A stretch of DNA of 64,000 nucleotides, taken from positions 57,641,447 to 57,705,446 of the forward strand of contig CM057477.1 in the NCBI GenBank assembly GCA_030035585.1, written 5' to 3'. Position 1 is the first letter of the stretch; each line of letters starts with the position of its first letter. Of this stretch, positions 35,623 through 46,887 are shown piece after piece. The stretch is from Dugong dugon (Eukaryota > Chordata > Mammalia > Sirenia > Dugongidae). The translations under genes and the position numbers were made by a program. Below the pieces are notes generated by a model. It saw only the letters and a program-made list of their open reading frames with translations. It had not been told where the DNA came from and did no database searches.

Positions 35623-36568
35623 ATGATGGCTTCAGCAAGATCCCAAAATAAAGACTCTAGAATTTTCCAGAGGAGGAAAATTTCTTGGAACTACTGGATA
35701 CAGAATACAAAAGATTAATATACAGAACTCTTCAAGAGATTAGGTAGGAAATTAAGCAAAATGCAGAACATGAAATAGAGGAAATTAAAAAGATTAGAGA
35801 AGAGCATAATGACAAATTTAACAGGCTGCAAGAATCCATAGAGAGACAGCAATCAGAAATCCAGAAGATTAACAATAAAATATCAGAATTAGACAATGCA
35901 ATAGAAAGTCATAGGAGCAGAATTGAGGCAATGGAAGTCAGAATTAGTGAGATTGAAGATAAAGCACTTGACACCAACTTATTTGAGGAAAAGTCAGATA
36001 AAAGGATTTAAAAAAATGAAGAAACCCTAAGAATTATGTGAGATTCTACCAAGAGAAATAACCTACGAATGACTGGAGTACCAGAAAGGAAGGGATAATA
36101 GAAAATACAGAGAGAATTGGTGAAGATTTGTTAGCAGACAACTTCCCTGATATTGTGAAAGATGAGAAGATATCTATCCAAGATGCTCATCAAGCCCCAC
36201 ATAAGGTAGATTCCAAAAGAAAGTCACCAAGAGATATTATAATCAAACTTGCCAAAACCAATCACAAAGAGAGAATTTTAAGAGCACCTAGGGATAAACG
36301 AAAAGTCATTTACAAAGGAGAGTCAATAAGAATAAGCTCGGACTACTCAGCAGAAATCATGGATGCAAGAAGTCAATGGGATGACATATATAAAGCCTTG
36401 ATGGAAAAAAATTGCCAGCCAGGAATTACACATTCAGCAAAACTGTCTTTCAAATATGATGGCAAAATTAGGGCATTTCCAGATAAACAGAAGTTTAGAG
36501 AATTTGCAAAAACCAAACCAAAATTACAAGAAATCCTAAAGGGAGTCCTCCAGTTAGATAATCAATAA
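35623..36568 (+). pseudogene. L1-B ORF1 (chaperone), broken
   Basis: An ATG at 35,623 is followed by a frameshift within the first 20 codons. The coiled-coil region (35,760-36,000) is interrupted by a TAA near 36,010. From 36,128 to 36,568 a 146-residue frame is open and covers the RRM and C-terminal domain (ERILRAPRDKRKVIYKGESI, then SFKYDGKIRAFPDKQKF), ending in its natural stop. The C-terminal half is therefore well preserved while the N-terminal half is not. Confidence 0.9.
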
Positions 36569-37009
36569 CACCAGATAACAACCCAAGACTAGAACATAGG
36601 ACAGAGCAACCAGATATCAACCCAGATATGGAAGTCACAAAAGTAAATCCAACTAAAACACAGAAAATGGGAAACAGATGTCAATATGTAAAAGATGACA
36701 ACATTAAAACAAAAAAGAGGGACTTAAAAAATGTAGATATAGATTTTTCATATGGAGAGGAAGTCACAGCGATATAAAGAAAAGACTGGTATAAAATTAG
36801 AAAAATAAGGGTAAATATTAAGGTAACCACAAAGGAAACTAACAATCCTAACATCAAAACAAAAAACAAGAAAAATATAAAGACTCAGCAAACACAAAAT
36901 CAACAACAATGAAAAAGATGAAAAGAAAATACATAAAGAAAAACGACTCAGCACAGAAAATTAAGTGGAACAAAGAAACTGTGAACAACACACAAAAAAA
37001 GACATCAAA

Positions 37010-40000
37010 ATGATAACACTAAACTCATACCTATCAATAATTACACTGAATGTAAATGGACTAAATGCACCAATAAAGAGACAGAGAGTGGCAGATTGGA
37101 TTAAAAAACACGATCCCTCTATATGCTGCCTACAAGAGACATACATTAGACTTAAAGACAAAAACAAACTAAAATCCAAAGAATGGAAAAAAATATATCT
37201 AGCAAACAACACTCAAAACAGAGTTGGAGTGGCAATATTAATCTCTGACAAAATAGACTTTAAAGTAAAATCCACCACAAAGGATAAGGAAGGACACTAT
37301 GTAATGATTAAAAGATCAGTACACCAGGAAAACATAACTATAATAAATATTTATGCACCAAACAGCAGGGCTCCAAAATACATTAAAAAAAATAATAATA
37401 AAAAAACTCTAACAGCATTGAAAAGAGAGATAGACAGCCACACAATAGTAATAGGAGACTTCAACTCACCACTTTCAGTGAAGGACAGAACATCCAGAAA
37501 GAAGCTCAGCAAAGACAGGGAAGATCTAAATGCTACAGTCAACCAACTTCATTTCACAGACTTATACCGAACACTCCATCCAACAGCAGCCAAGTATACT
37601 TTCTTTTCAAATGCACATTGAACATTCTCCAGAATAGACCACATATTAGGCCATAAAGCAAGCCTCAACAAAATCCAAAGCATCAAAATATTACAAAGCA
37701 TCATTTCTGACCATAGAGCCATTTAAGTAGAAATCAACAACAGAAAAAGCAAAGAAAAAAATCAAAAACATGGAAAGTGAACAACACCTTGCTCAAAAAC
37801 TACTGGGTTATAAAAAAAATTAATGATGGAGTAAAGAAATTCATAGAATCAAACAAGAATGAAAATACATCCTACCAGAACCTTTGGGACACAGCAAACG
37901 CAGTGCTCAGAGGTAAGTTTATAGCAATAAATGCACACATCCAAAAAGAAGAAAGGGCCATAATCCAAAGATTAACCCTACAAGTGGAACAAGTAGTAAG
38001 AGAGCAGAAAAAGAAGCCCTCAGGTACCAGAAGAAATGAAATAGTAAGAATTAAAGCAGAAATAAATGAACTGGAGAATAGAAAAGAATTGAAAGAGTTA
38101 ACAAGACCAAAAGCTGGTTCTTTGAAAAGATCAACAAAATTGATAAACCATTGGCCAAACTGACAAAAGAAAAACAGGAAACAGATAACCTGTATAAGAC
38201 ATGAGATGGGTGATATCACAACTGACCCAAATGAAATTAAAACAATCATAACAGAATACTATGAAAAATTGTACTCTAACAAATTTGAAAACCTAGAGGA
38301 AATGGACAAATTTCTAGAAACTCACTATCTACCTAAACTAACACAGAGGTAGAACAACTGAATAAACCCATAACAAAAGAAGAGATTGAAAAGGTAAATA
38401 AAAAACTCCCAACAAAAGGAAGCCCTGGCCTGGATGGCTTCACTGGAGAAGTCTACAAAACTTTCATAGCACAACTATTACTAAAGGTATTTCAGAGCAT
38501 AGAAAAGGATGGAGTTCTCCCAAATTCATTCTATGAAGCCAGCATAACCCTGATACAAAAACCAGGTAAAGATACCTCAAAAAAAGAAAATTATAGACCA
38601 ATATCCCTCATGAACATTGATGTGAAAATCCTCAACAAAATTCTAGCCAAAGAATTCAGCAACATATACAATAAATAATTCACCATGATAAAATGGGATT
38701 TATACCAGGTACGCAGGGATGGTTCAACATTAGAAAAACAATCAATATAACCCATCACATAAATAAAACAAAAGACAAGAACCACATGATCTTCTCAATC
38801 AATGTAGAAAAGGCATTTGACAAAGTCAAGCACCCATTCATGATAAAAACTCTCAACAAAATAGGAATAGAAGGGAAATTCCTCAGTATAATTAAGGGTA
38901 TTTATACAAAGCCGACAGCCAACATCATCCTAAATGGAGAGACTTTGAAAGCACTCCCCTTCAGAACGGGAACCAGACAAGGATGCCCTTTAGCACCACT
39001 CTTATTCAACATTGTGCTGGGGGTCCTAGCCAGAGCAATTAGGCTAGAAAAAGAAATAAAGGCATCCAAATTGGTAGGGAAGAAGTCAAACTATCTTTAT
39101 TTGAAGATGATATGATCTTATACACAGAAAATTCCAAAGAATCTACAAGAAACCTACTGGGACTAATAGAAGATTTCAGCAAAGTTTCAGGATACAAGAT
39201 AAACCTGCAAAAATCAGTTAGACTTCTTTACACCAACAAAGAGAACCTCAAAGAAGAAATCACCAAATGAGTACCATTTACCATAGCCCCCAATAAGATA
39301 AAATACTTAGGAGTAAATCAAACCAGAGACATAAAAGACCTATAGAATGAAAACTGCAAAGCACTACTGCAAGAAACCAAAAGAGACCTGCATAAGTGGA
39401 AAAACATACGTTGCTCATGGATAGGAAGACTCAACATTGTGAAAATGTCACTTCTACCCAAAGCGATTTGCAGATACAAGGCAATCCCAATCCAAATTCC
39501 AACGGCATTTTTTAATGAGATGGAGAAAGAAATCATCAACTTTGTATGGAAAGGGAAGAGGCCCTGGATAAGTAAAGCATTACTCAAGAAGAAGAACCAA
39601 GTGGGAGACCTTACACTACCTGATTTTAGAACCTATTATACCACCACATTACTCAAAACAGTCTGGTACTGGTACAACTACAGATACATAGACCAATGGA
39701 ACAGAATTGAGAATTCAGACATAAATGCATCCACCTATGAGCAGCTGATATTTAACAAAGGCCCAAAGTCCATGAATTCGGGAAAAGACAGTCTCTTTAA
39801 CAAATGGAGCTGGCATAACTGGATATTCATCTGCAAAAAACTGAAACAAGACCTATACCTCACACCATGCACAAAAACTAACTCAAAATGGATCAAAGAC
39901 ATAAATATAAAGTGGAAAACTGTAAAGATTATGGAAGAAAAACTAGGGACAACACTAGGAGCCCTGATACATGGCGTAAACAGAATATGAACCATAAGTA

Positions 40001-40800
40001 ACAATGCACAAGCACCAGAAGAGAAACTAGATAACTGGGAGCTCCTAAAAATCAAACACTTATGCTTATCATCAAAAGACTTCACCAAAAAAATCAAAAG
40101 ACAAACCTACAGACTGGAAAAAAAAATTTTGGCTACAACAAATCCAATCAGCGTCTAATCTCTAAAATCTACAGGATACTGCAAAACCTCAGCAACAAAA
40201 AGACAAATAACCCAATTAAAAAATGGGCAAAGGATATGAACAGGTGCTTCGCCAAAGAAGATATTCAGGTGGGTAACAGACACATGAAGAAATGTTCATG
40301 ATCATTAGCCATTAGAGAAATGCAGATCAAAACTACAATGAGATATCATCTCACCCCAACAAGGCTAGCATTAATCCAAAAAACACAAAACAGTGAATGC
40401 TAGAGAGGTTGTGGAGAGACTGGAATACTTATACACTGTTGGTGGGAATGTAAAATGGTACAACCACTTTGGAAATCGATTTGGTGCTTCCTTAAAAAGC
40501 TAGAAATAGAAGTACCATACGATCCAGCTATCCCAGTCCTTGGAATATCCTAGAGAAATAAGAGCTGTCACAGGAATAGGTATATGCACACCCATGTTCA
40601 TTGCAGCACTGTTCACAAAAGCAAAAAGATGGAAACAATCCAGGTGCCCATCAACGGACGAATGGATAAACAAATTATGGCATATCCATACAATGGAATA
40701 CTATGCAATGATAAAGAACAACGATGAGGCCATGAAACATAACTTGGAGGAATCTGGAGGTCATTATTCAGTCAGTCACAGAAGGACAAACATTGTATAA
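37010..40800 (+). pseudogene. L1-B ORF2 (endonuclease/reverse transcriptase), broken
   Basis: The likely start is the ATG at 37,010 (MITLNSYLSIITLNVNGLNA). The endonuclease is open to a TGA at 37,619-37,621, with its N-terminal Asn-Gly block and the catalytic Glu (LQETYI) visible. RT lies at about 38,690-39,990, with [17 protein letters not shown]. The usual FADD catalytic block reads FEDD (39,098-39,109), so a key neighbour residue is changed. C-terminal frames at 39,439-39,990 and 40,540-40,800 lead to the terminal TAA. Numerous stops and shifts are present. Confidence 0.92.
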
Positions 40801-41822
40801 GACCACTATTATAAGAACTCAAGAAAAGGCTTAAACACAGAAGAAAACATTCTTTGATGGTTATGAGGGTGGGGAGGGAGGGTGAGGGTTATTTACTAAC
40901 TAGATAGTAGATAAGAATTATCTTAGGTGAAAGGAAGGACAGCAGGCAATACTGGGGAAGTCAGCACAACTGGACTAAACCAAAGCTTAGAAGTTTCCTG
41001 AATACAACCAAACAGTTTGAGGAACTGAGTAGCAGAGGTAGGGGTCTGCGGAACATGCTTTCAGGGGACATCTAAGTCAATTGGCATAACAAAGCTTATT
41101 AAGAAACTGTTCTGCATCCTACTTTGGTGAGTGGCATCTGGGATCTTAAAAGCTTGCAAGCCACCATCTAAGATTTATAAGTTGGTCCCAACTACCTGCA
41201 GTAAAGGAGAGTGAAGAACACCAAAGACACAAAGAAAGTAGTAGCCCAAGAGACAGAAAGGGCCACATAAACCAGAGACTTCATCAGCCTGAGACCAGAA
41301 GAACTAAATGGTGCCTGGCTACCACCAATTACCACCCTGACAGGGAACACAACAGAGAGTCCCTGCTGGAGGAGGAGAAAGGTAGGGTGCAGAACGCAAA
41401 TTCTAGTAAGAAGACCAGACTTAGTGGTCTGAATGAGACTGGAGAAACCTCAGAAAACAAGTCCCTTGGATTGTCTATCAGCCCAGAGCTAAAAGAATTT
41501 CTGAGGCCAACTCTTCAGACAAGGATTGGACTGGACTGTGGGACATAACATGATACAAATGAGGAGTGTGCCTCTTAGCTCTAGTAGATACAATAAACTA
41601 AATGGGCAGCTTCTGTCCGGAAGTGAGGTGGGAAGGCAGAGAGGTTTAGGAGCTGGTAGAATGGACATGGGGAATCAGGTGCGGAAAGGAGGAGTGTGCT
41701 GTCACAGTACGGGGAGAGCAATTAGAGTCACATAAAAATGTATGTATAAATTTTTGTATGGGAGACTAGCATGAAATGTGAACATCATTTAAACCAGAGC
41801 AATAAACAAAAAAAAAAAAAAA
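40801..41822 (+). mobile_element. L1-B 3' UTR and A-tail
   Basis: About 1 kb, colinear with the L1-A 3' UTR. It contains a short purine-rich stretch near 40,870 ('gggtggggagggagggtgag'), a known tendency of L1 3' UTRs, and ends in AATAAA followed by an A-run at about 41,804-41,822. Confidence 0.85.
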
Positions 41823-41840
41823 AAGACAGTATGCAAGATA

Positions 41841-42461
41841 AAGTGATTTATACAAAAGAGACGAATAAGTTGGTTTTCCTCAGCTAACTACTTTGCTTTT
41901 TATAACTACTTAACTCTGTACTACTTGTCTTTGGAGCCAGTGCAGCCTACAAAACACATTGCCACAAAAACCCAAGAAGAAAGATAATTTTGAAATATAC
42001 ATGCTGGCAGAAAACTTCCCTAATATCATGAAAGACAAGAAGATATCCATCCAAGGAACTCAATAAACCCCATACAGGATAGACCCCAAAATGGAGTTGG
42101 ATCTATTCATATCAGGGCTCCAGAGAACATATAAAGTTAGAAGCAATGAGTTCCAGTTCATTAGAATCTTTAGAGCTCCAGAGAAATTGGCTTTTCTAAA
42201 ACCTTCCCCTGCTCCAGGCTGCCAGAACACTGAGCTTATGATTCTACTATAAAACTCATTTCATTCCATTTCATTACCTGTCAGCTTCCTCCCTTCAAAG
42301 TTTTAGGCTCCTGTAGACAAGGACCAATTCTTGTTTTTGTTTGACCATAATGCTCTTCCTCTCATCCCTCCAGCATCCCACACACCTAATACAGAGCCTT
42401 GCACACACATGTGATAAACATTTGTGGTACTAACCAGAATTGTCTTCCCAACTAAAGAATG
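41841..42461. other. Mixed DNA with an L1 patch and an ancient L2-like repeat
   Basis: 42,002-42,092 is a small internal piece of L1 ORF1. About 42,240-42,430 resembles the 3' part of an L2 element ('tagacaaggaccaattcttg' and 'acagagccttgcacacac'). The remainder is unassigned. Confidence 0.5.
42002..42092 (+). mobile_element. Isolated 90-bp L1 ORF1 fragment
   Basis: Nearly identical to about 32,755-32,845 of L1-C ('ggcagaaaacttccctaata' and so on). It has no A-tail, no 5' or 3' element end and no obvious target duplication, so it does not look like an ordinary retrotransposition product. Confidence 0.8.
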
Positions 42462-42470
42462 ATCTTACAC

Positions 42471-42675
42471 CGCCAACCAGTTGCCATCAAGTCAATTCCG
42501 ACTCACAGAGACCCACATGTTTCAGAGTAGGAATGTGCTGTATAGGGTTTTCAAGACTGTGACCCTGAAGCAGATCACCAGGAATTTCTTCCATGGCACC
42601 ACTGGGTGGGTTCGAACTGCCAGCCTTGCTGTTAGTAGTTGAGGACTTAACCGATTATGGTATCCAGGGACTCCC
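42471..42675 (-). mobile_element. AfroSINE, long form, minus strand
   Basis: A complete antisense copy with the tail 'gttgccatcaagtcaattcc', the middle segment 'gaagcagatcaccagg' and the head 'tatccagggactcc'. It is flanked by a perfect 9-bp duplication, ATCTTACAC (42,462-42,470 and 42,676-42,684). Confidence 0.95.
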
Positions 42676-42943
42676 ATCTTACACTAGTGAAGCAGAAATC
42701 AGAAGTTTGGAAGATATTGGAAGACAGAGGTTCTGATTGCCTCTTTCCAGGTGAGGTCTGATGCCTCTCATTTCTTCAGCAACTGGCCAGAAACAACAAC
42801 ACAGTGAACAGTATTAATCAGCCCGGGGTCATTACATCACATTTCCCCTGCTTGTATTAAACTGTGTTGTATAGAATTAGACAAAATTGAGGAAAAATGA
42901 CAAAAGTTACCAGAGCCAAAAGGACAGAGAGAATTCTCTTCTC

Positions 42944-42949
<6 letters not shown>

Positions 42950-42994
<45 letters not shown>

Positions 42995-43006
42995 GTATAT
43001 ATATAA
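42950..43006. repeat. (TA)n microsatellite
   Basis: About 57 bp of AT dinucleotides with interspersed GTAT units. The short open frames rich in isoleucine and tyrosine across it are artefacts. Confidence 0.95.
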
Positions 43007-44007
43007 ATCTATCCTAGACAAAAGGAGACATTCATTATGCAAAGCAAAGGACAAAACAGGTGTTGGCATAATAATAGATAATCTCAGGGGTCATAAACCA
43101 AATCCTTTGCTCTACGTAAATCGAGACATAAATCAAGAACATGAGTGCAGGAATTAAATCACAATTTAGCCTTGTTTGCTGTGTAACACTGTAACTGAGA
43201 CTGGTGCAAACTGACATCTTTAAACACTTCATATGAGCCTGAAGGCAAGCCATTTTCTGACCTTTGCAGTTTACAGCTCCACCTAGTATGAAATGGAGCA
43301 GAATGTCATTGATGTTTTCCAAAGAATATTTGCTCTAATCCCTCGATGATGCCTTCATTACCTTCCTCCAATAAATCTTCACTTTCTGCTTGCAAACGAA
43401 GTGCTTTTGGCTTCCATTTGGATTCACAAACGTTTTAAGTTTGTTGCAACATCAAACAACATGTTGTTTTTGTTTTGGCTTAGTTTTATCTGTTTGTCCA
43501 TCTGGAGTTATCTAAAGGACACTTAAACCCCAATGCCTTGCAATTTAACCACATGAAATAAAGCAAAAAAGCAGATGGAGACCAATTTCAAACTAGCCTT
43601 GACTTCCTATGTGCCACCTAAAGTAATAAATAGGCTGGGTTAAGCTCTGCTAAAACCGTGGGTTACCCAAACTACCTTTCCTGTGGGAATGTAGGGTTTC
43701 TTCCTTTTCCAGAGTTCTTGTGTAGAGGCTGAGCTAGCTCTGGAGAATATAAAATGTTGTTTTTGTCTCCAACCAAAAAAATCTCTAAACCAAGAAATCA
43801 GTTTATCCCAGGCAAGGAAAGGCAACATATGAAACACAACACAGAATGGAGTTGCTCATTGTCAGTCTACATGTCTTATTGTGAGTGAAGTGCTTGATTC
43901 AGAAGATTTTGAAAGAAAATCAGGTACAGAAGAAGAGAGAAAATGACAAGAAGATAATAGTGAATGAGACAGGAAGAAAATAATAAATAGGTATTGAGGT
44001 GTGACTA
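43007..44007. other. Apparently unique non-coding DNA
   Basis: No repeat family, RNA gene or coding signal was recognised. Confidence 0.5.
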
Positions 44008-44413
44008 TGTTATAGCTTGAATTGTGCCCTCCCTCCAAAATATGTGTTGGAATCCTAACCCCTATACTTGTGGATGTAATCCCATTTGGGAATAGGGATA
44101 TCAGTATAGGGTGTGCCTTAAACTTAATTACTTTTGAGATATAAAAAGAACAGATTAGACACAGAGAGAAGAGAGCTTAAACTGGGGAAGAAAGGAACAC
44201 ACGCGGAGAACGCCAAGTAACTGAGGAATACAGGGGGTTACAGAAGCTGAGACAAGGACCTTCCCCCAGAGTCGACAAAGAAAGAAACTTCCTTAGCACC
44301 GGTGCCCTGAATTTAGACTTCTGGCCTCCTAAACTGTGAGAAGACAAATTTCTGTTCCTCAAAGCAACCCACTTGTGATATTTTTGTTACAGCAGCACTA
44401 GATAACCAAGACA
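44008..44413 (+). mobile_element. MaLR-type solo LTR, plus strand
   Basis: 406 bp, from TGTTATAG to AAGACA, with MLT1-like text ('attgtgccctccctccaaaa', 'gacttctggcctcctaaactg'). The flanks GACTA and GACTT fit a 5-bp duplication with one change. Confidence 0.9.
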
Positions 44414-44479
44414 GACTTCTTACCTCAGAGGATGGACATTCAACAGTTAGGTTTATTTCCATAAATTCAGGGTTGTGTT

Positions 44480-44928
44480 TGGAATGTTCCTCCTCTTCCC
44501 CCCACCATACTTTCCCACATTACAAATTCATACCCACCATTTAAGCCTCAGGGAGCCCTGGTGGGACAGTGGGAAAGTGCTCAGCTGCTAATCAAAAGGT
44601 CAGTGGTTCGAACCACCAACTGCTCCGTGGGAGAAATACGTGGCAGTCTGCTTCGGTGAAGATTACAGCCTTGAACAGCAACAAGATTCAAGCCTCAACT
44701 CATACATCATTTCTTCTGTAAAGCTTCCCAACACCACAAAAAGAATTCTTTCCCCCTTCTTACTTTTTTTCTTTTTCCTCCATCTTACTTAATCAGCTCC
44801 TTCTTTAGAGAATGTCTCCTACACCACCCTGAGAGCACCTCCAGGCTCTGGATTATTCATCATTTTCTCTCCAAGGCTTGTCATTAGTGGTGACATGAAC
44901 ATTTGCTTAATAAATATCTGTTGAAAAA
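44480..44928 (+). mobile_element. Ancient L2-like repeat split by a SINE
   Basis: The text 'ctgtaaagcttcccaacacc' and the terminal 'ttgcttaataaatatctgtt' resemble the L2 3' region. The SINE at 44,551-44,686 interrupts it. Boundaries are approximate. Confidence 0.55.
44551..44686 (+). mobile_element. AfroSINE, 3'-truncated, plus strand
   Basis: The head 'gggagccctggtgggacag' is intact and the B-box-like 'ggttcgaacc' is present. The element ends soon after the middle segment 'gaagattacagcctt', without the RTE-like tail. It is flanked by TTTAAGCCTCA and TTCAAGCCTCA (44,540-44,550 and 44,687-44,697). Confidence 0.9.
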
Positions 44929-45550
44929 AATCTAAATGGCTAACCTAAAAAAATAAAAAAAAAATCAAATCCCAGATACTTAAATTAGACAGAAAATTAA
45001 TAGTTGTCCACTTACTGCATGTCAGCAAGACCCAGTCTGCAATTAGGAACACAAAGTTATAAAATCCTACCTTAGATATGACAACCCCTAAGAGTAGGTA
45101 GCATAGAGACAATACAGAGAGGAATTTATAAGAAAAACAAGTGAGAAAGAATTATCTATCCTTTTTGGCTCATTTTCTAACAGGATTTCAGCAATGGGCA
45201 AATTTTTTCAACAGAAAAATATGAAAATACTCACTCTGAAATTTCACTGTGTGCTGTATAATAATATCCCGGGCAAAATACTATACGCCCACATCAGTTT
45301 TACAGACCACATGGGCAAGGAACAGAGAAATCTCCTCGCACTCAGAAATTGCTCAGTCTTGGTTATGAGCAGACACTTAACGTTATACTTCAAAAGACTA
45401 ATCTAAACTGAACGCTGTATGGACCACTGCACAGATTGCCATGGACACTTTCCAAATGTGGCCATATAGTATATAAGAACCTAACGCTTATTGAAAAGGG
45501 GCTATTTATTTCTTTTTAATAAGTCCCTTTTAAGAGTATACTTAGGTATG
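44929..45550. other. Apparently unique non-coding DNA
   Basis: No repeat was recognised. A 70-residue plus-strand open frame (45,194-45,406) has no recognisable domain or codon signal. Confidence 0.45.
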
Positions 45551-45562
45551 TACTGGGTTACT

Positions 45563-45860
45563 GGAGAGCTGGTGGTGTAGTGGTTAAGAGCTCAGCTGCT
45601 AACCAAAAGGTGAGCAGTTCGAATCCACCAGCTGCTCCTTGGAAACCCTATGGGGCAGTGTTACTCTGTCTTATAGGGTCACTATGGAAACCCTGGTGGC
45701 GTAGTGGATAAGTGCTACAGCTGCTAACCGGAAAAGGTTGGCTGTTTGAATCCACCAGACGCTCTTAGAAACTCTATAGGGCAGTTCTACCCTGTCCTAT
45801 AGGGTCGCTATAAGTAGGAATTGACTCGATGGCAAGGAGTTTGGCTTTCTTTTTTTTGTT
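45563..45860 (+). mobile_element. AfroSINE dimer, plus strand
   Basis: Two SINE units in direct tandem: the first (45,563-45,687) stops at 'gggtcactatg', and the second begins at once with 'gaaaccctggtggcgtag' and runs to the tail. Only the pair as a whole is flanked by a target duplication (TACTGGGTTACT at 45,551-45,562 and TACTGGGTCACT at 45,861-45,872), so it moved or arose as one unit. The tail ends in a T-rich run. Confidence 0.9.
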
Positions 45861-45959
45861 TACTGGGTCACTAGAATTATTCAACTGCTGTATAATTTGA
45901 ATCACTTTCTCCAGAACAGTCTCTCAATTCTTTGCAGGGCTTGAGGACGCCTGTGTGAT

Positions 45960-46110
45960 AACTACACATATTCATACGTGTAGACACACAGATTCACATG
46001 CACACATTCACACCTGTATGCACAAACACACGTATTCACACACAGTCACTAACACGTTCACCCATATATTCACACACATATACACACTGTATCTCACATA
46101 CACACTCCCA
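45960..46110. repeat. Degenerate CA-rich simple repeat
   Basis: About 150 bp dominated by cacaca and ttcaca units with many interruptions. The threonine- and histidine-rich open frame across it is a by-product. Confidence 0.85.
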
Positions 46111-46243
46111 GTTAATCAGGTGAGGCAGCTCAGTGAAGAAAGATCATTTCCAGAACAGCTATTAGCTGGGGCCTACATAATGAAAAGGCAGTACGTAGTA
46201 TGTTTTGGCTCAGTCACCAGTAGCCGGTGGATTTTATAGTAGC

Positions 46244-46301
46244 TATCCAGTAACAACCCAAATCCCTTAAATTTAAGTCTTCTTTAATTTTAACACATAC
46301 T
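46244..46301. repeat. 58-bp direct repeat, copy 1
   Basis: Runs from 'tatccagtaacaaccc' to 'taacacatact'. The second copy is at 46,508-46,522 plus 46,732-46,784, split by a SINE. The two copies bracket the plus-strand SINE. Confidence 0.85.
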
Positions 46302-46507
46302 GCAGTCGCTGGGTGGTACAAACAGTTAACACATTCGACTGTTAAACCAAAAGGTTGATGGTTCAATTTCACCCAGAGGTGCCTCAGAAGAAAGGCCAGG
46401 TAATCTACTTCCAAAAAAGTCAGCCACTGAAAACACTATGAAACACAGTCTACTCTGAAACACAGGAGGTTGCCATGAGTTGGAACTGACTCAATTGCAA
46501 GTGGTTT
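46302..46507 (+). mobile_element. AfroSINE, older long form, plus strand
   Basis: A diverged copy with head 'cagtcgctgggtggtac', B-box-like 'ggttcaattt', middle 'ggtaatctacttccaaaaaag' and tail 'ggaactgactcaattgcaag'. It is flanked by the unusually long 58-bp repeat. Confidence 0.88.
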
Positions 46508-46522
46508 TATCCGGTAACAACC

Positions 46523-46730
46523 CCAAAACTAGTTGCCATTGAGTCTATTCCAACTCCTAACAATTCCATGTGTATCAGAGTAAAACTGTGCTCCATAAGG
46601 TTTTCAAGGCTATGGGCTTTCAGAAGTAGATCACCAGGTCTTTCTTCTGAGATGCCTCTGGGTGGGTCTGAATGGCCAACATTTCTTTTAGCAGCAGAGC
46701 ACTTAACCTCTTGTGCCACCCAGGGACTCC
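46523..46730 (-). mobile_element. AfroSINE, long form, minus strand
   Basis: An antisense copy with tail 'gttgccattgagtctattcc', middle 'cagaagtagatcaccagg' and head 'gtgccacccagggactcc'. It is inserted into the second copy of the 58-bp repeat, with the imperfect flanks CGGTAACAACC and TAGTAGCAACT. It lies tail to tail with the preceding SINE. Confidence 0.9.
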
Positions 46731-46887
46731 TAGTAGCAACTCAAATCCCTTCAATTGAAGTCTTGTTTAATATTAACACATACTACCACACACTTCCGAA
46801 TGTTTGCTGAATATTAAGGATAGCTGGCAGGTTTTAACACTATCTGAAATAATTTTTATCTTCTTAAATCTCATTAAAGTATGGTGT

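Larger units (their letters stand above)
34201..41822 (+). mobile_element. L1-B: full-length plus-strand L1
   Basis: A 7.6-kb LINE-1 with 5' extremity GGAGCCAAGATGGCAGAGTA, leader, ORF1, ORF2, 3' UTR, AATAAA and an A-run. It is flanked by an 18-bp target duplication with two changes (34,183-34,200 and 41,823-41,840, core CAAGATA). It is the most complete L1 in the window, but both ORFs are broken. Confidence 0.95.

Noticed and set aside
36681..37212. Minus-strand open frames rich in phenylalanine and leucine, like membrane proteins
   Set aside because: They are antisense shadows of A-rich L1 inter-ORF and ORF2 sequence.
42897..43157. Open frame with repeated isoleucine-tyrosine
   Set aside because: Translation of the (TA)n microsatellite.
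45955..46239. Histidine/threonine-rich open frame
   Set aside because: Translation of a CA-rich simple repeat.
46302..46730. Inverted SINE pair as a possible RNA gene or CRISPR-like repeat
   Set aside because: Two ordinary SINE insertions in opposite orientation; spacing and number do not fit any array.
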